DNA of 64,000 bases from Ruminococcaceae bacterium UBA2854. Lineage in GTDB: Bacteria; Bacillota; Clostridia; Oscillospirales; Acutalibacteraceae. The DNA is taken from the NCBI GenBank assembly GCA_002350765.1, contig DEFK01000018.1, positions 77,777-141,776 of the forward strand, read 5' to 3'. Shown piece by piece: positions 57,998-64,000 of the stretch (positions are counted from its first letter, which is position 1; each line of letters starts with the position of its first letter). The notes below the pieces were generated by a model. That model had not been told where the DNA came from, searched no databases, and was given only the letters and a program-made list of their open reading frames with translations. A program made the position numbers and the translations under genes.

Positions 57998-59689
57998 CTA
58001 CTTTATTTTTACCTTTACTGTTTTCGTTAATGTCTTTGCTTTATAACTTGAATTACCCTTAGCGGTTATTTTAACCGCAACCTTATATGCCTTTTTAGCG
58101 TATTTACCTTTTTTAAAGGTAATCGCGCCCGTCTTGCCGTTAACTGTAATTTTCTTATAAATCTTAGATGTTGTTCCCTTTTTCACCTTAGTAAAAATTA
58201 CCGCTGTCTTTGCGTTTTTAACGGTAAAGGGCTTAATTGTTTGCTTCTTTGATTTAAGCTTTTTAGCCTTTAACGACTTGGATTTAACGGTTACGGAAAC
58301 AGGATTATCCTTTTTTACCACGGGAGCCTTGGCGTTATAGTGGATTGTCGCGCTGTCGAGACGATAGTTATCGCCTTCTATTTCGATTTTCTGCCAATCT
58401 TCTTTACTTCCTCCGTAGTAAACATCGGTAACACCCGAATCATAGTAGAAATTTCCGTATTCTATTTTCGTTACGGACTTAGGAATCTGAACAGTCTTTA
58501 AATTCTTACAGCCCGATAAATATCTATACGGTATTGCGCTGATTCCGTCCGCGAAAACGAATTTGGTTAACCCTTCACAATTCATAAACACACTTTTTCC
58601 TAAATCTTTAATACTTGCGGAAACTGTCATTTCTTTAAGTGACGAGCAATCGGAAAATGCCACTACGCCCAGTGTTTCGAGCTTTTCGGGGAGCGTTATA
58701 TCGGTAAGGCTCGTACAGCCTCTGAAAGCGCTGTCGTTTATTGTTTTTAACGACTTCGGCAAGCTTACGGATTTAAGAGAAACGCAATCCTCAAAAGCGC
58801 TCTCGTCTATTATTTCAACACCCTCGCCTAGCTTAACCGTCGTTAACGCGGAACAGCCCGAGAAATCCTTTTCGGATATTTTCTTTACGGTCGAGGGAAT
58901 TGTAACGCTTTTTAGCGCTGTACATCCGTAGAAAACGTCATCTTTAAGTTCTTTTAAGGCGCTTCCGAAATCGACGCTCTCCAGCGCGGTACAACCCGTA
59001 AACGCTGAATTGCCGATAGACGCGGGACTGTCCTTGAATACAACATTTTTAAGAGCTTTACAAGCTCCGAACGCATAATAGCCTACTTCCTTAACGCTTT
59101 TGGGAATTACAATTTCTTTAAGGCTTTCACATCCCGCAAACGCTTCATAAGCGATAGTCGCAAGCTTATCATTAAGCGTAACTTTTTCGAGCGAGGAACA
59201 ATTATAGAAAGCATCGTCATTTATTGCAGTTACCGCTCCCTTTAATGTTACCTCTTTAAGCGAAGTACAGTTAGCGAACAAGCCGCTTTCCAGCTCACTT
59301 AATGTAGCGGGGAGCTTAACGTCTGTCAGTTCGGTACATCCCGCAAAAGCGTTTACACAAAAACCTGTTACTCCTTCATTTACGATTAAGTGTTTGATTT
59401 TATTCTGGTTTTGAAAAATCGGCGTATGATAACTTGCTATTCTGCAATCCAGACTCACATCAGTATGAGCGGTTAAGGTCAATGTTCCCGAAGCTTCATC
59501 GAAGGTATACGTAACATTAGTGCCGTTTTTTGGATCATTGTACGCGTATTCAGGTCTTTCCTCGTAGTTGCCGATACATCCGCTCTCGGCAAACTCATAG
59601 TCAAGATACGCGTCCGCGCTTAGCGGTATAGCCGCGAAAACCGATAAAACCATTATAACGGGTAGAATTATTCCGATTAATCTTTTCAT
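57998..59689 (-). CDS. Secreted BspA-type leucine-rich repeat protein
   Basis: A 563-residue surface or secreted protein. The signal peptide covers about residues 1-26 (IGIILPVIMVLSVFAAIPLS core, ending ADA). Residues about 90-430 hold around a dozen LRR_5 repeats of about 23 residues, pattern AFxxCxxLxxVxLPxxLxxIxxx. The C-terminal 100 residues are lysine-rich (for example KSLKAKKLKSKKQTIK), perhaps a cell-wall-binding or Ig-like module. BspA-type LRRs mediate adhesion in gut and oral bacteria, and the ligand here is unknown. It separates ricT from trmN6, which are normally close. Confidence 0.9.
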   Translation of the reverse strand: MKRLIGIILPVIMVLSVFAAIPLSADAYLDYEFAESGCIGNYEERPEYAYNDPKNGTNVTYTFDEASGTLTLTAHTDVSLDCRIASYHTPIFQNQNKIKHLIVNEGVTGFCVNAFAGCTELTDVKLPATLSELESGLFANCTSLKEVTLKGAVTAINDDAFYNCSSLEKVTLNDKLATIAYEAFAGCESLKEIVIPKSVKEVGYYAFGACKALKNVVFKDSPASIGNSAFTGCTALESVDFGSALKELKDDVFYGCTALKSVTIPSTVKKISEKDFSGCSALTTVKLGEGVEIIDESAFEDCVSLKSVSLPKSLKTINDSAFRGCTSLTDITLPEKLETLGVVAFSDCSSLKEMTVSASIKDLGKSVFMNCEGLTKFVFADGISAIPYRYLSGCKNLKTVQIPKSVTKIEYGNFYYDSGVTDVYYGGSKEDWQKIEIEGDNYRLDSATIHYNAKAPVVKKDNPVSVTVKSKSLKAKKLKSKKQTIKPFTVKNAKTAVIFTKVKKGTTSKIYKKITVNGKTGAITFKKGKYAKKAYKVAVKITAKGNSSYKAKTLTKTVKVKIK

Positions 59690-59713
59690 TCTGAACCTCC
59701 TGAATGTAATAAA

Positions 59714-59742
59714 GCCTGCCGAAGTGAACTATTCCGACAGGC
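59714..59742 (-). terminator. Hairpin after ricT
   Basis: An imperfect stem (59714-59721 with 59735-59742, one mismatch) has seven A on one side and TTTATT on the minus-strand exit. Confidence 0.6.
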
Positions 59743-59768
59743 AAAAAAACCGTAGAAATCCAATGGGC

Positions 59769-60638
59769 TTACTCTTCCAGATGTTTCAGCTCATCAATTT
59801 CCTTTTTATTCATTTTTATATAGCCGTCTTTAAGGATTCTTACTTCCCTTACGCCGTAATTAGCGGGAGCGGCGTCCTCGGGCGAGGAGTCGAGCTTAAC
59901 CTTTACCCTGCCCATAATAAGGTTGTTTTCTACAACAAGACCTTTACCGTCGGGAGTTTTAACGATAGCTCCGACCTTCGGAGTACGTTTAAGCAGATCG
60001 AGATACGCTTCCTGCTCGTATTTAAGACAGCACATAAGCCGTCCGCAGGTTCCCGAAATCTTAACGGGAGATAGAGATAATCCCTGTTCCTTAGCCATTT
60101 TTATCGAAACGGGCTGGAAATCGCCCATAAAGCTGTGGCAGCAGAACGGACGTCCGCAAACTCCAAGTCCGCCCAGCATTTTAGCCTCGTCACGAACTCC
60201 GATTTGTCTAAGCTCGATTCTTGTACGGAAAACGGAAGCCAAGTCCTTAACAAGTGTTCGGAAATCAACACGTCCGTCGGCGGTAAAGTAGAATAGAATC
60301 TTGTTGTTGTCGAAGGTATATTCCACGTCAACGAGGTTCATTTCGAGATTATGCTCGGCAATTTTCTGCTCGCAAATCTTAAACGCCTCTTTCTCGCGTT
60401 TTTTATTCTCCTCAATATGGGAAAGGTCGTTATCGTTAGCCTTACGGATAAGCGGCTTTAGGGGATGTATAATCTCCTCGTCGGGGATATTCTTATTAGC
60501 AAGCGCCACAACTCCGCACTCTATTCCGCGGGCGGTTTCAACAATAACCTTTTCACCCGTTTTTAGCTTTTTATTCTTAGGGTCGAAATAATAAATCTTT
60601 CCGACCTCTTTAAATCTTACTCCTATTACCTCTGCCAT
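59769..60638 (-). CDS. ricT: PSP1-domain protein RicT (YaaT)
   Basis: A 289-residue member of the RicT/YaaT family. In Bacillus it forms the Fe-S-linked Y-complex (RicA-RicF-RicT), which controls RNase Y cleavage and sporulation. It starts MAEVIGVRFKEVGKIYYFDP. The PSP1 domain has GGLGVCGRPFCCHSFMGDF and KISGTCGRLMCCLKYE, whose cysteines bind the cluster. The ATG at 60638 has AGGAGGG upstream, so the frame from 60662 is rejected. It overlaps holB by 13 bp, the usual pairing. Confidence 0.93.
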   Translation of the reverse strand: MAEVIGVRFKEVGKIYYFDPKNKKLKTGEKVIVETARGIECGVVALANKNIPDEEIIHPLKPLIRKANDNDLSHIEENKKREKEAFKICEQKIAEHNLEMNLVDVEYTFDNNKILFYFTADGRVDFRTLVKDLASVFRTRIELRQIGVRDEAKMLGGLGVCGRPFCCHSFMGDFQPVSIKMAKEQGLSLSPVKISGTCGRLMCCLKYEQEAYLDLLKRTPKVGAIVKTPDGKGLVVENNLIMGRVKVKLDSSPEDAAPANYGVREVRILKDGYIKMNKKEIDELKHLEE

Positions 60639-61492
60639 AGCGCCCTCCTGTATTTCGCGCATAATTCGGTAGACACGAGCTTCAGTCCTACATTTTGCGT
60701 AATTTTAAGCTGAGCGTCCTTCGTTATATCTATAAGTTCCAAATAGTTTTTCTTCGTTAGCTTTCTGCAAAGAGTCTCCGCGATTTCCGCATCGAGCTCC
60801 GCTTCACTGCCGACATACACCGCCAAGCCGTCTCTAAGCAGCTGAATCACCAAATCCAAAACCGTAAGAGCTTTAGCCCTTTCGTCAAGCTTATAGGTAG
60901 CTTTCAGCAAATCCATTTCCGACTTCGCCACAATACCTAAGGCGATTTCACGGGCTAAGTCGAGGTGTTCGTCGCTGTATCCTAACTCGCTCTCGAGAGT
61001 AAAGGTCATAGCTCTCGAGCGGATAGTTTCCAAAAGGCTCTTGGAGGTCTTACAGGTCATAATAAAAAGTACGTCCTGCGGCGGTTCCTCGAGCGTTTTA
61101 AGGAAAATATTCTGGGAAATTACGGGCAGCTTCCTGTCACATTCCGAGAGGATATACACCTTCCTGTCGGCAATATAGGGCTTTATATAAGCGTCCTTTA
61201 CGATAAAGCTCATTTCCTTTTTATTGTAGCTGTCGGTCTTACCCTCGCCCTCGGCGTAATGGATGTCGCTATGGGATTTAGCTTTAGCTAAAGTACAGCC
61301 CTTACAGCTTGAGCAGGGCTTTTCTCCCTCGGACTCGCATACCGCCCACATCGCGAGATGCTCCGCAAGTTTAAGGCGTAATTCTTCATTTCCGCCGTCT
61401 ATTATCACGGCGTGAGGCATACGGTTCTGCTCCTCAAGCCGCGAAAGCTGGTTTTTTAAATTTTCATTTCCTGTCAGCTCGGGAAGAATCAT
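60626..61492 (-). CDS. holB: DNA polymerase III subunit delta prime
   Basis: A clamp-loader subunit of the replicative polymerase. The 288-residue protein has the AAA+ fold without a usable P-loop, as normal for delta prime. The zinc motif is Cys52, Cys60, Cys63 and Cys66 (CSSCKGC). The SRC-like region is QNIFLKTLEEPPQDVLFIM and SRAMTFTL. The ATG at 61492 has GAGG six bases upstream and is preferred over 61504. It is followed by ricT. Confidence 0.9.
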   Translation of the reverse strand: MILPELTGNENLKNQLSRLEEQNRMPHAVIIDGGNEELRLKLAEHLAMWAVCESEGEKPCSSCKGCTLAKAKSHSDIHYAEGEGKTDSYNKKEMSFIVKDAYIKPYIADRKVYILSECDRKLPVISQNIFLKTLEEPPQDVLFIMTCKTSKSLLETIRSRAMTFTLESELGYSDEHLDLAREIALGIVAKSEMDLLKATYKLDERAKALTVLDLVIQLLRDGLAVYVGSEAELDAEIAETLCRKLTKKNYLELIDITKDAQLKITQNVGLKLVSTELCAKYRRALWQR

Positions 61493-61530
61493 AATTTGCC
61501 TCAACTTTTATTATATCATATTTATCGTTA

Positions 61531-62007
61531 TTAATCAATTTTCAGATGATTTACGAGCACGTTGCCCTTATCGTCTATTTCAACAGTCGCGCAGGTCGGA
61601 TCATATCTCGAACAGCTTCCAGGGTTAATAAGACGCACGTTACCGATGGTTTCATCGGTAGGGTTATGGGTATGGCCGAAAAAGACAAGGTCGCAGCCCT
61701 CGTTTACAGCCTGCTCATAAAGGGCGTCTAAGCTGTATTTCGCACAGTAGATATGGCCGTGGGTAATCATTATCTTTTTACCGCAGACGGTAATATACTC
61801 TACATTTTTATACATACTGCCCCAGTCGCAGTTACCGCTTACGCACACTACGGTTTTCTCGGGGTTAAGCTCAACGAGCTCGTCCGCCTCTCCCCTTGTA
61901 GCGTCGCCGCAATGAACAATTATATCGGCGTTCGAGCCGTATTTTTTCAGAGCGGTAAGCACAGCATTCATATTTCCGTGAGAATCAGACAGTAATAAAA
62001 TTTTCAT
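61531..62007 (-). CDS. YfcE/MJ0936-family metallophosphoesterase
   Basis: A 158-residue calcineurin-like phosphodiesterase. Metal-binding motifs are SDSHGN (residues 7-12), HCGD (about 32-35), GNCD (about 58-61), THGH (about 84-87) and GHTH (about 116-119). All expected ligands are present. It may hydrolyse phosphodiesters such as cyclic nucleotides, with the physiological substrate unknown. The ATG at 62007 begins the conserved first strand MKILLLSDSH, so a 21-residue longer frame is rejected. Confidence 0.92.
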   Translation of the reverse strand: MKILLLSDSHGNMNAVLTALKKYGSNADIIVHCGDATRGEADELVELNPEKTVVCVSGNCDWGSMYKNVEYITVCGKKIMITHGHIYCAKYSLDALYEQAVNEGCDLVFFGHTHNPTDETIGNVRLINPGSCSRYDPTCATVEIDDKGNVLVNHLKID

Positions 62008-62114
62008 ATTATCGCCACCATTTAAAAAGTCCTTCTTATATACAGCAAGCCGTAATCGGCTAAAAAGCATTCATAAAAATATTTAAAAAGCATAGTATAT
62101 ACAGAGGTGATACA

Positions 62115-62351
62115 ATGAATAACAACGAGATAAACAGCTTAATTAATAGCTTTATTAATAAAAACGGGCTCAGCGGTAATCAGACCGCGGATACCAAAAA
62201 CAAGCAAAAGGTAGAAAAGCTTATGAAAGGACTTAACAGCGCTCAGGCAGAGCAGCTTAAATCCATTCTTAACAACCCCGAGAAATCCGCGGAAATACTA
62301 AACTCGAGCGCCGCTAAAGCGCTAATGAGAAAGCTGTCCGAAAATGGATAA
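62115..62351 (+). CDS. Small protein A of a three-gene cluster, unknown
   Basis: A 78-residue helical, Asn/Lys-rich soluble protein, beginning MNNNEINSLINSFINKNGLS. It has a repeated-looking amphipathic pattern (KVEKLMKGLNSAQAEQLKSI). No known domain was recognised. A GAGGTGATACA ribosome site precedes the ATG. The end overlaps gene B by 8 bp, so the cluster is translationally coupled. Confidence 0.7.
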   Translation: MNNNEINSLINSFINKNGLSGNQTADTKNKQKVEKLMKGLNSAQAEQLKSILNNPEKSAEILNSSAAKALMRKLSENG

Positions 62352-62694
62352 CATTCAGGATAAAATCGCCGAAATAATGGCGGATCCCGAAGCGTTAAAG
62401 GAGGTTCAGAACCTCGGAAAAATGCTCGGAATATCGGGAGGAGAAGCTCCTAAACCCGTAGAACCTGTTAATAACGAGCCGTCTATCTCCGACGAAGCGC
62501 TTTCGAGTATCGCGAAAATCGCTCCGCTTTTATCGCAGGTCAACCGCGAGGACGATACCACCCGCTTACTCGCGGCGCTAAGACCGTTTTTAAGCGACGA
62601 AAAATGCCGTAAGCTTGACTCGGCTAAAAAGATGCTCTCCCTTATGCGATTGTTACCCGTATTAAAAAGCGAGGGAATATTTAATCTGATTTAG
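62344..62694 (+). CDS. Small protein B of a three-gene cluster, unknown
   Basis: A 116-residue helical protein. Residues 1-30 (DKIAEIMADPEALKEVQNLG) resemble the N-terminal pattern of protein A's C-terminal part. A proline/glutamate linker follows (about 35-50), then a conserved-looking block DDTTRLLAALRPFLSDEKCRKL and a leucine-rich end. I recall similar short proteins in other Clostridia but no function. It is coupled to A and 16 bp before C. Confidence 0.7.
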   Translation: MDNIQDKIAEIMADPEALKEVQNLGKMLGISGGEAPKPVEPVNNEPSISDEALSSIAKIAPLLSQVNREDDTTRLLAALRPFLSDEKCRKLDSAKKMLSLMRLLPVLKSEGIFNLI

Positions 62695-62710
62695 AAAGGT
62701 TGCGGCGAAT

Positions 62711-62983
62711 ATGCCCGATATAGACCCTATTACACAGGAAGCTCTACGACGGGCTTCGCAGATGCGCGGTAACGCGCGTATCAATCACCGCCCCGCGCCT
62801 AAACCTCAGCGGGAAGCTCCAAAGCCTAACGAAACCGCTCCGAGCGTAAAACCGCCCGACGATCCAGTTAAGGCGTTTTTCAAGGATAAGGAAGAAAGTA
62901 TAATACTTCTTTTAATCCTTTTACTTATGGAAGAAAAAACAGATCCTTCGCTTTTGCTCGCGCTTATGTTTTTATTATTATAG
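62711..62983 (+). CDS. Small protein C of a three-gene cluster, membrane-tail protein
   Basis: A 90-residue protein with a hydrophilic proline-rich first half and a C-terminal hydrophobic hairpin (about residues 63-72 and 79-90, strings of Leu and Ile separated by MEEKTDPS). This suggests membrane insertion by the tail. The ribosome site GAAAGG lies 12 bp upstream. It is the last gene of the A-B-C cluster, followed by a hairpin shared with the convergent surface protein gene. Confidence 0.7.
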   Translation: MPDIDPITQEALRRASQMRGNARINHRPAPKPQREAPKPNETAPSVKPPDDPVKAFFKDKEESIILLLILLLMEEKTDPSLLLALMFLLL

Positions 62984-63019
62984 TCATATTAGTATATCAC
63001 AAAATTCCGACAATGTAAA

Positions 63020-63043
63020 CAGGGCTGTCTTTCGACAGCCCTG
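63020..63043. terminator. Terminator between the small-gene cluster and the surface protein
   Basis: A perfect 10-bp GC-rich stem (63020-63029 with 63034-63043, loop TTTC) between convergent genes, with T/A flanks on both sides. Confidence 0.85.
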
Positions 63044-63060
63044 TAATATTTTAGCATAGA

Positions 63061-64000
63061 TTATTTAACCTTGATCTTGATTCTCGCGAATACGCCGTTC
63101 TGAGCGTAAGCGTATACGTAAGTTGTGCCCTTCTTCTTAGCCTTGATCTTACCCTTAGAGTTTACGGTAGCGATCTTGGTATTAGCTGACTCGAACTTAA
63201 TCTTGCGGTGGTTCTTAACCCTGCCCTTCTTATTCATCTTAGTCTTTTTCTTAACCTTAACCTTAAAGGTCTTGCCCTTCTTTAAGGTCTTTTTGGTCTT
63301 ATTAAGCTTGAGGCTCTTATAGTTGGTATTCTTACCGCCCTTGGTAGCGACGTGGATTACCTTAGAAGCGGAAACTACCTTGCCCTTCGAGTTAACGGCG
63401 AGAATTACATACTTATAGTATGTGCCCTTCTTTAACTTCTTCTGGGTAAAGCTCTTGCCTGTTGTAGTCTTGAGAACCTTAAACTTATTGCCGTTGCCGC
63501 ACTTATTGCCCATTACGATATACTTCTTGGCTCCCGATACCTTATTCCAGGTAATCTTGTTGGAGTTCTTAGTAGTTTTCGCAACCTTAGCCTTGAGCTT
63601 ATTGAATACAGAGCCCTTGGGGTCAGCGTCGGACTTAGCCTTAGCGAGCGCGTTTACAGCCGATTTCTCGTCGGGGTTCTTGGAGAAGTTAACCTTAGAG
63701 GGAGCGATTGTCGGTGCAGTAGCCTTAGTCGCGCTTGTCGGCTTAGGAACGACGGTTGTAGGCTGAGGAGCTATTGTCGTATTGGGAGAGGTCGTTACTA
63801 CGGGAGTTGTAGTCTCGTCAGGGCCCGGAGTAGGATCTGTTTCGGTAGTAACCGTAGCAATCGGAATTGTTACATCGGGAACTACTGTCGGAGAAACCTC
63901 GGGTAAAATAACGATATTGGATGTGATATTGTCAGCCGCGGGAGTAATTGTACCGCCTGATACGTAATCTGTCGAGAATGAACCTAAATCCATTAAGTCG
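63061..64000 (-). CDS. Lysine-rich surface protein, C-terminal part (runs off the window)
   Basis: At least 313 codons; the frame stays open to the right edge, so the start is not seen and the ATG at 63993 is probably internal. The visible N-terminal part is a Thr/Pro-rich linker (TTPVVTTSPNTTIAPQPTT) typical of wall or extracellular proteins. Then comes a fibronectin-III-like segment (ITWNKVSGAKKYIV to YYKYVILAVNSKGK) and a very lysine-rich BIG2-like C-terminal domain (ANTKIATVNSKGKIKAKKKGTTYV). Lys-rich tails also end the LRR protein at 57998, so a shared wall-binding role is possible. Confidence 0.85.
   Translation of the reverse strand, partial: DLMDLGSFSTDYVSGGTITPAADNITSNIVILPEVSPTVVPDVTIPIATVTTETDPTPGPDETTTPVVTTSPNTTIAPQPTTVVPKPTSATKATAPTIAPSKVNFSKNPDEKSAVNALAKAKSDADPKGSVFNKLKAKVAKTTKNSNKITWNKVSGAKKYIVMGNKCGNGNKFKVLKTTTGKSFTQKKLKKGTYYKYVILAVNSKGKVVSASKVIHVATKGGKNTNYKSLKLNKTKKTLKKGKTFKVKVKKKTKMNKKGRVKNHRKIKFESANTKIATVNSKGKIKAKKKGTTYVYAYAQNGVFARIKIKVK

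Noticed and set aside
1..64000. CRISPR arrays, rRNA, tRNA, transposases and phage structural genes
   Set aside because: All intergenic gaps were read. None shows evenly spaced repeat-spacer units, cloverleaf sequences or transposase motifs. The 7-bp arrays have no spacers and are not CRISPR.

Overview
The window looks like chromosome of a spore-forming, low-to-mid GC Firmicute of class Clostridia, most like the Oscillospiraceae/Ruminococcus group. The evidence is the gene order (era-yqzL-recO-mutS2, ylxM-ffh-rpsP-khpA, phoH-ybeY-dgkA, spoIIAA-spoIIAB-sigF), strong AGGAGG-type ribosome binding sites, short hairpin-plus-U terminators and TTGACA/TATAAT promoters. Assignment to a genus is inference. 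No rRNA, tRNA, CRISPR array, transposase or phage structural gene was seen.

Layout. 0-10.4 kb is on the minus strand: coaD, rsmD, uvrC, ptsH, trmD, rimM, a RelBE-type toxin-antitoxin pair, a cytoplasmic deacetylase, a BRO-type protein, then khpA, rpsP, ffh and ylxM. The accessory block at about 5.4-7.9 kb splits the usual rpsP-khpA-rimM-trmD operon. 10.7-32.5 kb is on the plus strand and is one long run of informational and housekeeping genes: phoH, ybeY, dgkA, era, recO, mutS2, trmK, a Nif3 protein, trmB, a lipoprotein with a two-component system, prmC, recA, recX, rimO, pgsA, cysS and a spore-type deacetylase. 32.5-40.8 kb is mixed: queT with a structured leader, a phosphohexomutase, a small type I toxin-like locus, a membrane-anchored XRE regulator, a GH31 glucosidase and an acyltransferase. 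40.8-48.6 kb is a near-complete aromatic amino acid cluster on the minus strand (pheA, aroC, aroA, aroB, tyrA, aroF, aroK, aroE). 48.8-53.1 kb holds acpP, a GT-C glycosyltransferase, proS and metA. 53.3-61.5 kb is minus: the sigF operon, folC, rsmI, trmN6, ferredoxin, an LRR surface protein, ricT and holB. The right end has a phosphodiesterase, three small uncharacterised genes and the end of a lysine-rich surface protein.

The most unusual content is between genes. At least four places carry arrays of 7-bp units (CAGTGAT-like) facing each other as inverted repeats. One pair encloses a four-helix-bundle (S23-like) gene inserted between era and yqzL. The others enclose 140-205 bp non-coding elements with a shared GTCGNGCAGA-type inner end and a central hairpin that shows compensatory base changes between copies. 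Two further heptamer types (TTAGGAT and AGTGAAG) occur at other gene edges. Together they suggest a family of heptamer-ended mobile elements. Other notable points are a compact type I toxin/antisense RNA locus, a phoH gene whose conserved N-terminus has no ATG, GTG or TTG start, a candidate preQ1-type leader on queT, and a three-gene cluster of small proteins of unknown role.

All calls come from reading the sequence and recalled family features. No database search or folding program was run.
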